DNA of 64,000 bases from Paenibacillus uliginis N3/975. GTDB taxonomy: Bacteria; Bacillota; Bacilli; Paenibacillales; Paenibacillaceae. The stretch is from the NCBI RefSeq assembly GCF_900177425.1, contig NZ_LT840184.1, positions 3,636,263 through 3,700,262 of the forward strand, given 5' to 3'. Positions 52,266 to 61,340 of the stretch are shown here, in pieces. Position 1 is the stretch's first letter. Each line of letters begins with the position of its first letter. The position numbers and the translations under genes are program-made. The notes under the pieces are model-generated. The model made no database searches, was not told where the DNA came from, and saw only the letters and a list, made by a program, of their open reading frames with translations.

Positions 52266-53021
52266 TTACTCAATATGTTCCTCAACTAACTGTACGATTT
52301 CGATATCTGGATGATGTTCAGCTATCTTTTCCGCTAACGATTTTACTCCAAATATTTCGGTGAAGGTGTGGCTGCCCACAATTAAGTTCATCATCACATA
52401 TTGCGCATATTGTACCGTGTATAAGTTTTTCTCTCCGGTAATATACACATCGCATTCCCCATTGACCGCATCTCGAATTTGGTCTGTGCCATTCCCTGCA
52501 CCCGTCACTATTCCTACCCGCTTAATGAGCCGATCTGAATTTTTCCACGACTTCACATCTTCATCAAGCACAGATCTTACCTTATCAATAAACGTCTCAA
52601 ATGAGATAGGTGTCGTTAGTTCACCAGTACCAGGAATACTTCTTCCTTCTTGATGTGATGAGACTTGCACCAGACTCTCCATTCCGAGCTCTTTAAACAA
52701 CGAGTTACATGTACCAAACGGAGCATAATCCAATGGTAAATGTACAAAAAAATGATTCATTTGGTGTTCCATCAATAGACTGTGACATTCTTCTTTCATT
52801 CCGTAAATAAAATCCCATGCATCATGATGTGTAAGCAGTAGCTGAACTTTTTGCTCAGCTGCTTGCTTGATAACATCCACTGTAATGTTAGTCGCATAAC
52901 CAATACGCTTAATCTCTTCTGGACCGTAGGGATAAAAAGCGTATTCATCTCCTTCTTCAAAAGCCTGAAGCAAATCGCCGAATAGCAATTCCAAAGTTTC
53001 CTTCAATTGAACTCTGTTCAT
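52266..53021 (-). CDS. Nif3/YqfO-like dinuclear-metal protein
   Basis: The 251-residue member of the NIF3 family shows the metal-binding pattern LLLTHHDAWDFIYG (HH), the HFFVHLPLDYAPFGTCNSLF loop, and the late VGSHTFTEIFG with GIVTGAGNGTDQI. NIF3 proteins bind two metal ions; they are called GTP cyclohydrolase 1 type 2 in some databases without firm evidence. It is followed by a GNAT gene and preceded by a GrpB-type gene 14 bases away. Confidence 0.88.
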   Translation of the reverse strand: MNRVQLKETLELLFGDLLQAFEEGDEYAFYPYGPEEIKRIGYATNITVDVIKQAAEQKVQLLLTHHDAWDFIYGMKEECHSLLMEHQMNHFFVHLPLDYAPFGTCNSLFKELGMESLVQVSSHQEGRSIPGTGELTTPISFETFIDKVRSVLDEDVKSWKNSDRLIKRVGIVTGAGNGTDQIRDAVNGECDVYITGEKNLYTVQYAQYVMMNLIVGSHTFTEIFGVKSLAEKIAEHHPDIEIVQLVEEHIE

Positions 53022-53035
53022 TGATCGCCCTCCAT

Positions 53036-53560
53036 CTACCTTCCTGCGCCGAACTCTTCTGTCGCCTTATTAATAACTTCTTGAATAAAGGTTTCCTTAC
53101 CCGCTGTATATTGAACACGGTCATGTTTATGTCTAGCTTCTAATTCTTTCTTTAGCTGATAATATTGCGCCAGCGTATCTGCATGGTTTCTCAGATAATT
53201 CCGAAATAACATGTTATTTCTCCACTGTGCACCACTCATTTCATATATATGAAGATGGTGTGTACCTGCTCGCCATTTCCCCTTACGAAAAAATTTTCGC
53301 TCTGGAAAATCTGGTTTATGTACATATTCATAACCAATCTTCATTAAGCGATCGATTTGTTCTTGACCCACTTGATCGAGATCCATGACACCGACCATCA
53401 TATCAATGATTGGCTTCGCGCCTAGACCCGGTACGGACGTACTGCCAATATGCTCAATTGTCATGAGTATATCTTGTAAAGCCTCTGATATTTTGACTCT
53501 TTCATCTTCATATTGCTTTTTCCACTCTGGATTGTATTCCGATACAATGACTTGTTCCAT
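53036..53560 (-). CDS. GrpB/UPF0157 family nucleotidyltransferase-like protein
   Basis: The 174-residue protein has the conserved core VSEYNPEWKKQYEDE, IEHIGSTSVPGLGAKPIIDM (nucleotidyltransferase GS and DxM-type motif) and FFRKGKWRAGTHHLHI. The GrpB fold is close to nucleotidyltransferases; some are fused to CoaE. Its reaction is unknown. It belongs to a run of small genes transcribed together. Confidence 0.9.
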   Translation of the reverse strand: MEQVIVSEYNPEWKKQYEDERVKISEALQDILMTIEHIGSTSVPGLGAKPIIDMMVGVMDLDQVGQEQIDRLMKIGYEYVHKPDFPERKFFRKGKWRAGTHHLHIYEMSGAQWRNNMLFRNYLRNHADTLAQYYQLKKELEARHKHDRVQYTAGKETFIQEVINKATEEFGAGR

Positions 53561-53576
53561 TGATTAACTCCCCAAT

Positions 53577-53864
53577 TCAAATGACGGTATAGTGCTCTAC
53601 TGTTGGAAAAGGATCGTAAAAATGATGAAGCAGCTTCTTCCACTCCTGATATTCCGGGGAACCTCTGAAACCGATAGTATGATCCTCTAAATGCTCCCAC
53701 CTTACAAGCAATATATATTTATGATCATCTTCTATACATACTTGTAACTCGTGATTGATATATCCCTTCATGCTGGAAATGATGGCTGACGCCTCTTTAA
53801 AAGCGGTTTCAAATGATGGAGTTAACCCTTTCTTAATATGTAATATGGCAACTTCTAAAATCAT
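53577..53864 (-). CDS. Antibiotic biosynthesis monooxygenase (ABM)-like protein
   Basis: The 95-residue ferredoxin-like fold has LEVAILHIKKGLTPSFETAF at the start, SSMKGYINHELQVCIEDDHK and the ABM signature YILLVRWEHLEDHTIGFRGS. Small members act as monooxygenases or heme-degrading enzymes (IsdG relatives) or have no known role. It precedes the GrpB gene by 16 bases. Confidence 0.85.
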   Translation of the reverse strand: MILEVAILHIKKGLTPSFETAFKEASAIISSMKGYINHELQVCIEDDHKYILLVRWEHLEDHTIGFRGSPEYQEWKKLLHHFYDPFPTVEHYTVI

Positions 53865-53901
53865 GGTAAGCCACTCCCTTCTCCATTCACTCTAAAATGA
53901 C

Positions 53902-53941
53902 AAACCCAGCCTAGAATTATCTTGAGCTGGGTTTATTTTTT
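53902..53941. terminator. Bidirectional terminator
   Basis: AAACCCAGC and GCTGGGTTT form a 9 bp stem, with TATTTTTT on the plus side. It lies between the YHYH gene and the ABM gene, both on the minus strand, and probably ends the YHYH transcript. Confidence 0.7.
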
Positions 53942-53960
53942 AAAAACGCTATCTTTGGCA

Positions 53961-54131
53961 TTATTTTTTCTTCTTGTGATAGTGATAACCGGTGCATAGT
54001 CCTTTTTGTTTTGATTTTGCTGAACATTTATGTCCTCCATTTTTGTCGGTTCTTCCTGAATGTGCGTAAGCAGCAGATGAAGTTCCGACAAGTACGGCTA
54101 GTGCTATAAATAGCATTATGATCTTTTTCAT
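53961..54131 (-). CDS. Small secreted YHYH-type protein, 56 aa
   Basis: The frame starts at ATG 54131 (GGGAG upstream). A signal peptide (MKKIIMLFIALAVLVGTSSA to about AYA) is followed by HSGRTDKNGGHKCSAKSKQK, GLCTGYHYHKKKK. The YHYH ending with two cysteines and a GGH segment is the known YHYH domain of small secreted proteins. The His/Lys-rich mature peptide (about 32 residues) may bind metal or DNA. Its role is unknown. It is easily missed for its size. Confidence 0.82.
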   Translation of the reverse strand: MKKIIMLFIALAVLVGTSSAAYAHSGRTDKNGGHKCSAKSKQKGLCTGYHYHKKKK

Positions 54132-54228
54132 GGCTTCTCCCTGTATTTACCCTATGCTTTAGGGTTTATTACAATCCCCACTATTCTACAATATATTCCA
54201 TATCCAGGATATAGTTTTTTTAAAACTC

Positions 54229-54783
54229 TTACTCCATTTCATGATTTCGTAATACCATATGTATATGATCTTCCCATGTCCCGTTTATCTTTAAATATTT
54301 TTGGGCAAGACCTTCATGATAAAATCCTAGCTTTTGCACAACTTTCAAGGAAGCTTCGTTCCTTGGCATGATATTGGCTTCAATCCGATGAAGTTTTAAT
54401 ACGTCAAACGTATAATTGATCATGCATTTGATCCCCTCTGTCATGTAACCTTGGTTGTTCTCTTCCTGATCCAAGCGATAGCCTAGGTGACAAGATAAAA
54501 ATGCTTCCTTAACAATATTGCTCAGTGCAATGGATCCAATAATTTTGTCCGGTTCATCTATTTTATACATCCATACTTTAACCAGTTGTCCCTTTTCCAT
54601 ATCAAGTTTATCGCTTAAAATTAATTCTTTTTGTGTTTGAGCGGTGTAATAATCGGCGTTTCTAACAACTTCCCACCTTTCTAAAAACTCCTTATTCCTC
54701 ACGACATAATCCAAGACTTGCATCGCTTTAGATTCGTCAATAGATTTTAGTATTAATCTTTGAGAGTGTAGTTCAATATCCAT
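54229..54783 (-). CDS. RimJ/RimL-type GNAT acetyltransferase
   Basis: The 184-residue protein has the pattern LHSQRLILKSIDESKAMQVL, then LGYRLDQEENNQGYMTEGIK (acetyl-CoA loop) and IMPRNEASLKVVQKLGFYHE. RimJ/RimL relatives acetylate ribosomal protein N-termini or antibiotics. The start is the ATG at 54783, six bases behind GAGG, and an ATG at 54789 lies on the site. Confidence 0.88.
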   Translation of the reverse strand: MDIELHSQRLILKSIDESKAMQVLDYVVRNKEFLERWEVVRNADYYTAQTQKELILSDKLDMEKGQLVKVWMYKIDEPDKIIGSIALSNIVKEAFLSCHLGYRLDQEENNQGYMTEGIKCMINYTFDVLKLHRIEANIMPRNEASLKVVQKLGFYHEGLAQKYLKINGTWEDHIHMVLRNHEME

Positions 54784-54904
54784 AATCATCCTCTTTTCCT
54801 TAAGCTCTGAAGTTGAGCAGATTTATTTTCAATGAATGAATCCCATGCTGCAATCTCATCGTTATAACTCGACCAGTTAAATTGTTTTCGTGACTATATG
54901 ACAA

Positions 54905-54936
54905 CAAAAAAAGAGCTGATAATAGCTCTTTTTTTG
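54905..54936. terminator. Bidirectional terminator
   Basis: AAAAAAAGAGCT-GATAAT-AGCTCTTTTTTT is a perfect stem with A/T tracts on both sides. It lies between the HAD gene and the RimL-type gene. Confidence 0.85.
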
Positions 54937-55020
54937 CTTTATTCAACGACGACCTTTAAAAAATACTTTTTCTTCATAATGAAAGGGTATTTACCATTGA
55001 ATGATTTATCCCATTAGTGG

Positions 55021-55662
55021 TTACCTAGTTACAGTTCCTTCTTCATGGAGCAGTGTAAGGATATCCAGCGGTTTCTCAAACTTATATTTTGCAGGTATCG
55101 CTTCATGATTTTTGCAACCCCATAATGCCAATCCAAAGTCGATTCCAGCATCTCTGGCACACTCGTAATCATAAATCGTATCTCCAATATATATAGAAGA
55201 CATCGCATCAGCACCCGAAATCTCTAGAAACTTGAATAATGGTTCTGGATGCGGTTTATGCAGTTCGGTGTCGTCAGCACACACAACATGCGGAAAGTGT
55301 CCAGTTAAACCAAACGGTACAAAATCATGTGAAAATTCTTGATCTGTCTTAGACGTTACTACGCCCTTCATAACAGACTGTTTCTTCAACTCGTCGAGCA
55401 ATTCCTTGATCCCACTAAAAACATCTATCGTAGAATAATATTCTTTCATAAAGCTGTCCCAGCGGTCTAAAGCTTGATTCATATCGTCAATCCCTAACTG
55501 TTGCAATGCATACATCCCAGGAATCCCAAGTGCGAAATTCAGGTCTTTCAGATCGATATCCCTGTCATAATCCACCTTCAACAATTTTTGCAATGAACTC
55601 AACACGGCTTGCTCTGTGTCAATCAAGGTTCCGTCAATATCAAATATAAATGTGTTGTACAT
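55021..55662 (-). CDS. HAD-superfamily phosphatase (phosphoglycolate phosphatase-like)
   Basis: The 213-residue protein has the HAD motifs: I FIFDIDGTLIDTE, II KGVVTSKTD, III and IV KPHPEPLFKFLE with SIYIGDTIYDYECARDAG. A helical cap lies in between (residues 20-90), as in class I subfamily members like Gph and PpaX. The start is ATG at 55662 behind AAGGAGG. It follows a LacI gene by 83 bases, so the two may share a transcript, and a sugar-phosphate substrate is conceivable. Confidence 0.9.
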   Translation of the reverse strand: MYNTFIFDIDGTLIDTEQAVLSSLQKLLKVDYDRDIDLKDLNFALGIPGMYALQQLGIDDMNQALDRWDSFMKEYYSTIDVFSGIKELLDELKKQSVMKGVVTSKTDQEFSHDFVPFGLTGHFPHVVCADDTELHKPHPEPLFKFLEISGADAMSSIYIGDTIYDYECARDAGIDFGLALWGCKNHEAIPAKYKFEKPLDILTLLHEEGTVTR

Positions 55663-55745
55663 GAATCGATTCCTCCTTAACATCGTATAAGCGGTTTGAA
55701 AGCCTATCTGCATGCTAAAGTATGATATCCATTTCAGGTCAACAG

Positions 55746-56696
55746 CTAAATTGATAAACGGTGAATAATTCGATATGGTATTTTTTGCTTCTCTCTAGAT
55801 TTACTTATAATGAGGTTGAAAGCTTGCTCACCCACTTTGACTAATTGATGATCTACAGTAGAAAGACCTAAACCGATTCCAATGGGCTGATTCTCTTGTC
55901 CAATAATCGCTAGATCATCAGGTACTTTTAGCTGAATTGAAAGAGCGTACTGATAGAAGCCTCCTGCCACCTCGTCTCCATTAGCATAAACGGCCGTTGG
56001 TCTAGGGTTCATGCTTAGCAACTTCTTTGCTGCGTTACTCCCATCCTCCATACTATAACAATCCGAAATGTGAAGCTCCGGTCGTAATTCACCAAACACG
56101 TTTTTGTAAGCTGCAATCGTTTGTTGTGTGCTTTTGCTCTCAAGCCCTCTTGCAGTTGTAAAGGCTACCGTTGTATGCCCCTTTTCTTTGAGCAGTTGAA
56201 ATACATCCAGATAAGATGAATATCGGTCAAGATATGAACATCCTATTTCAGGATGATCGGTATACTCGCATGCGACGATCATTCCATATTTCGTAAAAGG
56301 AATAATCGATTCCCAATCGTTACTTCGTGAGGTGATGATAATACCGTCCAACTGTTTGTTTTTAAGCATGTTCAAATAGCTGATTTCTTTATCTTTATTG
56401 TATTTTGTTGGCAGAACCGTAACCGAATAATCCTGTTCGATAGACATATTGAGAATTCCATGTAACAGCTGATCGAACGCCTGATTATTGTTGTAGGGCA
56501 TGATGACACCAATCGTTCTCGTTTCCCTGCGGATTAAATCGATGGCAGCCCGATTTGGCGTATAATCCAATTCATCAATCACTTTCTGAACAGCTGCCCG
56601 TTTATCCTCAGATACATACGGATGATTATTAAGCACTCTTGATACAGTCGATACAGACACACCTGCTTGCTTAGCAATTTCGTTAATGTTAGCCAT
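55746..56696 (-). CDS. LacI-family transcription regulator
   Basis: The N-terminal HTH (INEIAKQAGVSVSTVSRVLN, PYVSEDKRAAVQKVIDEL) is followed by a periplasmic-binding-like ligand domain (IGVIMPYNNNQAFDQLLHGI, DGIIITSRSNDWESIIPFTK). It is 316 residues long. No sugar genes are adjacent except the HAD phosphatase, so the target is open. GGGAG lies upstream of the ATG at 56696. Confidence 0.93.
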   Translation of the reverse strand: MANINEIAKQAGVSVSTVSRVLNNHPYVSEDKRAAVQKVIDELDYTPNRAAIDLIRRETRTIGVIMPYNNNQAFDQLLHGILNMSIEQDYSVTVLPTKYNKDKEISYLNMLKNKQLDGIIITSRSNDWESIIPFTKYGMIVACEYTDHPEIGCSYLDRYSSYLDVFQLLKEKGHTTVAFTTARGLESKSTQQTIAAYKNVFGELRPELHISDCYSMEDGSNAAKKLLSMNPRPTAVYANGDEVAGGFYQYALSIQLKVPDDLAIIGQENQPIGIGLGLSTVDHQLVKVGEQAFNLIISKSREKQKIPYRIIHRLSI

Positions 56697-56841
56697 AGAA
56701 ACCTTCTCCCAATGTAAAATGATCAGCTTCTACCCTCATATCACTGAATATTTGATACCACTTCTATCAATGTAACATAGATGAATCACCTTTGCAGTTT
56801 CGCACACCGAATTATTCTTTTTACCATATGTCGGCTCAACA

Positions 56842-56881
56842 TAAAAAACAGGATAAAGCAGTTGCTATTTCTGCTTCATCC
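56842..56881 (-). terminator. Terminator overlapping the end of the hydrolase gene
   Basis: On the minus strand GGATGAAGCAG (inside the last codons) pairs with CTGCTTTATCC around the stop codon and is followed by TGTTTTTTATG. Confidence 0.8.
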
Positions 56882-57674
56882 CGTTCAACATGATTAAAAT
56901 TTCCTCTATCACAATTTCCGGTTCATCGTGATGAATATAATGCCCGCTGCGACCAGCAATCCGGTGCTTATTTGACGTTGACAGCCGCTGGAAATCGGCT
57001 TGCAGCCTTAGCTCAACTTCCAATATTTCTTGTGAGGGCCATTCCCCGTCCCCTATATCTGGTAAGCCTCTTGTAATAATAGAGAGCGGAATATCACTTT
57101 GCCGAAAATGATCAACGATTTGTTTATAGCTCTGTGGCTTATCGATTTTCTCACTATTCAGCATAGGATTCTCGAAATATTCCCTATTTTCAGCAGCCAG
57201 CTTTTCTGGCAAAACCTTCTCATACGCGAGTTCTTTATATTCAGGCGCCGCATCAACTAGAACAATGCCGGAAATGAGCTGCGGATAAAGGCTTGCATAC
57301 AGCCTGGCGACTAAACCGCCAAAAGAATGTCCCACCAAAACATAGGGTGGTTCCACGTCAAGTGCCAACAACAGTTCGGAGAGCTCCTCGACCAGATCAT
57401 GGCAAGTTCGCGGTACGGACGCCGCTTGGCTCCTACCAACACCAGCTCTGTCATATGAAAAAGTTGACGTTTCCTGCGATATGCGGTCTTCAACCACATT
57501 CCATGTCTCATGGCTATCACCTAATCCGGCGATGAAGATTACGCTCGGTGTACTTTTCCGAAAATATTTACTGTACAGCCTGCGGTTATCATAGGTATAG
57601 AGACTTTCCTTATAACTACCGCGGATTTCTGAAGCGTTCATACCAATCGTTTCTTGCACCTTCTTATTACACAT
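56865..57674 (-). CDS. Alpha/beta hydrolase
   Basis: The 269-residue esterase-like protein has the oxyanion segment TPSVIFIAGLGDSHETWNVV, the nucleophile elbow VLVGHSFGGLVARLYA (Ser near 119), an acidic late residue in LSIITRGLPDIGDG and the His in GRSGHYIHHDEP. No signal peptide is present. The start is ATG 57674 with GGGAGG closely upstream. A lid-like insert (EYKELAYEKVLPEKLAAENR) resembles haloalkane dehalogenase and lipase relatives. The substrate is unknown. Confidence 0.9.
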   Translation of the reverse strand: MCNKKVQETIGMNASEIRGSYKESLYTYDNRRLYSKYFRKSTPSVIFIAGLGDSHETWNVVEDRISQETSTFSYDRAGVGRSQAASVPRTCHDLVEELSELLLALDVEPPYVLVGHSFGGLVARLYASLYPQLISGIVLVDAAPEYKELAYEKVLPEKLAAENREYFENPMLNSEKIDKPQSYKQIVDHFRQSDIPLSIITRGLPDIGDGEWPSQEILEVELRLQADFQRLSTSNKHRIAGRSGHYIHHDEPEIVIEEILIMLNGMKQK

Positions 57675-57728
57675 ACAGCCTCCCGTAATCTTTTTTGTTT
57701 AGGCAAAAGCAGCGGTCAGCGACCTTAC

Positions 57729-58277
57729 TTACATATGTATCTGTTTATGTTCACTTTTTAACAGACCATATACATACTCATCGTAATGAATTCCGTTAGT
57801 AAAAATCATATTTCTCAGCCTGCCCTCTTGTTTGAAGCCAAGGTGTTCTTGTAATCCAATGGAGCTTTCGTTAAAAGCATATACTTGTGCTGTTACTTTC
57901 TCGTAACGCAACTCTTGAAAGAAATATCGAAGCAAAATTTTCACTGCTTCGGAAGCATACCCATTGCGCCAATGTGCGCGAAAAATCGCCACACCATATT
58001 TAAAGGTCCCATTACGTTGATTACAATTATGTGAATTAATACTACCGACTAATTCTCCTTCGAGAGTTTCAATCGCAAGCATCATATTGTCTCCATCCGA
58101 ACCTTTTGTTGCCTGCTGTTCAGCCCACAACTTGGTTCCATCCTCTGATCTCGGAAAGTACAGGGCATCTGACAATCTGGCTCCCTCACTATCTTGATCG
58201 TTCTCGTGAAACTTCGCCCAATCGCCCGGTACGATCGACCGTAATCTGACTTTTTCACCTACCCAAATGTTCAACAC
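57729..58277 (-). CDS. RimJ/RimL-type GNAT acetyltransferase
   Basis: The 182-residue protein has the start VGEKVRLRSIVPGDWAKFHE, the acetyl-CoA loop AHWRNGYASEAVKILLRYFF and SSIGLQEHLGFKQEGRLRNM. The last motif is typical for RimL relatives and aminoglycoside-like acetyltransferases. The start is GTG at 58277, just behind GGGGATGG. Confidence 0.88.
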   Translation of the reverse strand: MLNIWVGEKVRLRSIVPGDWAKFHENDQDSEGARLSDALYFPRSEDGTKLWAEQQATKGSDGDNMMLAIETLEGELVGSINSHNCNQRNGTFKYGVAIFRAHWRNGYASEAVKILLRYFFQELRYEKVTAQVYAFNESSIGLQEHLGFKQEGRLRNMIFTNGIHYDEYVYGLLKSEHKQIHM

Positions 58278-58352
58278 TTTCCATCCCCTTCTATAAAATC
58301 AAGTGATGTAATATATTGTATATTATACAACTCAACACGTCATCAATGGACA

Positions 58353-58384
58353 GAAAAAATGACTTCTGAATTCAGAAGTCATCT
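58353..58384 (-). terminator. Perfect-palindrome terminator of the ABC operon
   Basis: ATGACTTCTGAATTCAGAAGTCAT is a perfect 24-base palindrome, followed by TTTTTTCTG on the minus strand. It lies about 75 bases past the stop of the permease gene. Confidence 0.88.
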
Positions 58385-58458
58385 TTTGGACGCTAGAAGA
58401 TAAGCCCTATTCTATAATGGTCCATAAAATGGATCATTGTTTATTATTTTACAACCTA

Positions 58459-59232
58459 TTAAATGCTAGCCCTTCCCCAAATACGATTAATCCAATTTTC
58501 AAAAAGCCCTACGACTTTATCAAGGAGCAGCCCAGCTACTCCAATAAACAAAATACCAGCCATCACCAAATCAAGTCTCAAGGAGTTTCTGGCATCAACG
58601 ATTAAATAACCTAGACCTGACTGCGTGCCAATCATCTCACCTGCGACAAGAAAAACCCACGCTGTTCCTACAGCAATATGCAGCCCATTCGCAATGTAGG
58701 GGAACGCAGCTGGAAAGATGATTTTTCGTAAAAGCTCAAACTTCTTAATCTCGAAATTTTGAGCAACTTTCAAATACGTCTTATCAACTTTTCTTACAGC
58801 CGCCACCGTTGATAGTAATACTGGAAAAAAGGCGGCGATAAAAATAATGACGATGGCCGGCATATTGCCGATACCAAACCATAGAACTATAAAAGGTGAC
58901 CAAGCAATCGGAGAAACCGGCCTTAGCACCTGAACAATTGGGTCGATCACTCCCCATAATGCTGGGATTCTCCCAAAAATAAGACCTAAAACAATGGCGA
59001 ACACAACCGCCGACAGATACCCTGTCAAAAACCGCATTATACTTACTTGAAAATGAACAAACAGGGTGCCATCTTTAACAAGCGATAGGATTCCCTCCCA
59101 AACTTGTAGAGGTGTCGGAAAAAGTGCCGAATTGTATTTTCCAATCATAATAATCGCCTGCCATACGGCTATCATAATAAAGAAGCCAATGATTACATTC
59201 ATCACATTTTTTGTTTTTAGCATCCTTTTCAC
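58459..59232 (-). CDS. ABC permease, SsuC/TauC type
   Basis: Five to six membrane helices and the EAA-type loop KTYLKVAQNFEIKKFELLRK with IIFPAAFPYIANGLHIAVGT identify the permease of the nitrate/sulfonate/taurine family. It follows the binding-protein gene by 36 bases. The start is probably GTG at 59232, though its ribosome site is poor and an ATG at 59223 is possible. Confidence 0.92.
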   Translation of the reverse strand: MKRMLKTKNVMNVIIGFFIMIAVWQAIIMIGKYNSALFPTPLQVWEGILSLVKDGTLFVHFQVSIMRFLTGYLSAVVFAIVLGLIFGRIPALWGVIDPIVQVLRPVSPIAWSPFIVLWFGIGNMPAIVIIFIAAFFPVLLSTVAAVRKVDKTYLKVAQNFEIKKFELLRKIIFPAAFPYIANGLHIAVGTAWVFLVAGEMIGTQSGLGYLIVDARNSLRLDLVMAGILFIGVAGLLLDKVVGLFENWINRIWGRASI

Positions 59233-59268
59233 ATCGCTTTATCGCAGATTAACGGGTAGTAAATCCCC

Positions 59269-60249
59269 CTAAGGTTGATTCACTTTATCAAACAAGGAAT
59301 TGTCTACAAAATCTGCATAGGATGGCGGATTGTCCTGCAAACCCATCTCAACAAGATTCTTTGTTAACTCCTCGTAGTCTTTTTCATGGATTTTCAAATC
59401 ATCATAAGCGATCCATTGAAAGGATAAATCCATAACGTTTTTGTTCACTTTCATATAATGTGATGACATTTCATGTGTTTGTGCATCCTTTAGCTCAGCT
59501 GTTTCACCAGCTTTCACATAATAATCAACCAACTCTTGAGCAATTTTATTTTCTTTGTCAATAAATTCGCCGCGCAGCACTAGTGCACAATCAATGGAGT
59601 TCTGCCATATCTCATTATCCTGAAAAAGCACCTTCCCTTTATCAATCGCTACTGAAGCTGCTCCAAAAGGTTCTGCGACTACATACCCTGCAATTCTGCC
59701 CTCAGCTAGGGCCGCCGGCATTTCAGCTGGCGGAATCTCAACTGGATTTACGTCACTGTATTTTAGTCCATTTTGCTTAAGCATTTGGTATAACAAAATA
59801 TTATGAGTTGAGAATTTATGAGGAATCGCGAAATTTTTGCCCTTTAAATCTGCGACACTGTTAATATCTTTTGCGGCTACAAGTACGTTCCCATCCCGAT
59901 GGCCTAAGGCGACTGCTTTTAGATCAATTCCTTGCTCTTTCGCCTTCATGGCCAAGGTAACAAGCATGGAAGCCCCGTCAATATTACCCGTGTTCAAGGC
60001 GTCTACAAGTTCGGGCCACGAACCAAATTTCACGAGCTCAAGATTGAAATCGTTATACTTTTCCTGTTCCTTTTCAATGTACAACGGTACCGCATGGGTA
60101 ATCGGCAAATATCCAATTTTAATCGTTCGTTGTTCACCTTGGGCATTTCCAGAGGATTTGTCGTTTCCTCCCGCCCCACAAGCAGCCAGCGTAAATAGCA
60201 AAATTGCAGATAGAAAGAGAAATGCTCCTGATTTAATAATCCTTTTCAT
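59269..60249 (-). CDS. ABC substrate-binding lipoprotein, SsuA/NrtA type
   Basis: A lipoprotein signal with lipobox LAAC (Cys 24) precedes a type 2 binding domain: IKIGYLPITHAVPLYIEKEQ, then GASMLVTLAMKAKEQGIDLK, FAIPHKFSTHNILLYQMLKQ and YVVAEPFGAASVAIDKGKVL. These proteins bind sulfonates, nitrate, bicarbonate or aromatic and thiazole-type compounds. The relatives in NrtA/CmpA style have the IAGYVVAEPFG motif. AAGGAG lies upstream of the ATG. Confidence 0.9.
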   Translation of the reverse strand: MKRIIKSGAFLFLSAILLFTLAACGAGGNDKSSGNAQGEQRTIKIGYLPITHAVPLYIEKEQEKYNDFNLELVKFGSWPELVDALNTGNIDGASMLVTLAMKAKEQGIDLKAVALGHRDGNVLVAAKDINSVADLKGKNFAIPHKFSTHNILLYQMLKQNGLKYSDVNPVEIPPAEMPAALAEGRIAGYVVAEPFGAASVAIDKGKVLFQDNEIWQNSIDCALVLRGEFIDKENKIAQELVDYYVKAGETAELKDAQTHEMSSHYMKVNKNVMDLSFQWIAYDDLKIHEKDYEELTKNLVEMGLQDNPPSYADFVDNSLFDKVNQP

Positions 60250-60266
60250 GAAGTTCTCCTTTTCGA

Positions 60267-61052
60267 TTAAAACTCGATTGGTTTGTCAGGTCGACTGAAA
60301 TGGAATTCCTCAAAAATAACATTCCGATAATGCTGAAAATCACTGTCGCTGCGGTCTCGAGGTTTCGAGAGAGAGATGTTTATCTCTTTATGAATGTGCC
60401 CCGGATTGGGATGCATAATAAAAATCCGGTCTGACAAATAAATGGCTTCATCAATATCATGGGTGACCAGAATGGTTGTTGTTTTTTCCTGACGCTGGAT
60501 ACGCAGAAGCTCATTTTGTAAATAGTAGCGATTGAACGTATCCAAAGCTGCAAAAGGTTCATCCATCAATATCAATTCTGGTTGTAGTGCAAGTGCTCTG
60601 GCAATGCCCACCCTCTGTTTCATTCCTCCAGACAGCTCATGGGGAAACAGGTTTTCTTTCCCTTGTAATCCCACCAACTCTAAGTAATGAAGTGCCTTTT
60701 CCTTTCGTTCTGCAGAATGAAGTTTCAAACCTTCCAGACCTAATTCAACATTTTTAAGAACAGATCGCCAGGGTAGCAGGCCATAATCTTGAAACAACAT
60801 GATACATTTACGATTTGCCTGATCCACCAACTCTCCGTCGAGTAACACTTGGCCTTTATCGGCTTTTTCAAACCCTCCAATGATATTGAGAAGAGTACTC
60901 TTGCCACAGCCGCTTTCCCCTAAAATGGATATGATTTCACCATGTTTTACTTCAAGCGAGATGTCCGCTAGGACGGGAATTTCTTGATTCTTATTTCTGA
61001 AGCTCTTACTCAAATTTTCAATTTTAATGATCTGCGGTTTTTGTAACTCCAC
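60267..61052 (-). CDS. ABC ATP-binding protein, SsuB type
   Basis: The 262-residue protein has Walker A (ILGESGCGKSTLLNIIGGFE), the Q-loop MLFQDYGLLPWR, the ABC signature LSGGMKQRVGIARALAL, Walker B LILMDEPFAALD and the switch His in ILVTHDIDEAIYL. The start is GTG at 61052, eight bases behind GGGGAGG; upstream in-frame codons back to 61130 lack a ribosome site. It is the first gene of the transporter operon, so the order is ATPase, binding protein, permease. Confidence 0.95.
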   Translation of the reverse strand: MELQKPQIIKIENLSKSFRNKNQEIPVLADISLEVKHGEIISILGESGCGKSTLLNIIGGFEKADKGQVLLDGELVDQANRKCIMLFQDYGLLPWRSVLKNVELGLEGLKLHSAERKEKALHYLELVGLQGKENLFPHELSGGMKQRVGIARALALQPELILMDEPFAALDTFNRYYLQNELLRIQRQEKTTTILVTHDIDEAIYLSDRIFIMHPNPGHIHKEINISLSKPRDRSDSDFQHYRNVIFEEFHFSRPDKPIEF

Positions 61053-61305
61053 TCTTTCCACCTCCCCTGATAATCGAGCTATGTATTCATCTATAAAATC
61101 TAGATCCGATAAACAAGCTTTACGAAACATTTAAATCCCCATAAGAATAGTATGGTTTAATCGATGTAAGTCATTTTATTATACTTTGTTCATTTTTTCA
61201 ATCATATCGAGAAACTATTTTTTATTGCTGCAAACGTATATCGACGTACCTCAAAGAAGACAGACCGTACTTAGCGGTGGTTTTTCTTGCGAGATACGGA
61301 TGCCT

Positions 61306-61340
61306 AAAAAAAGCCGGGAGCTAATGCTCTCCGGCTTTTT
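61306..61340. terminator. Bidirectional terminator overlapping the HxlR gene end
   Basis: AAAAAGCCGGAGAG and CTCCCGGCTTTTT form a long stem with A/T tracts on both sides. It spans the HxlR stop codon at 61321 and isolates that gene from the ABC operon. Confidence 0.85.
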
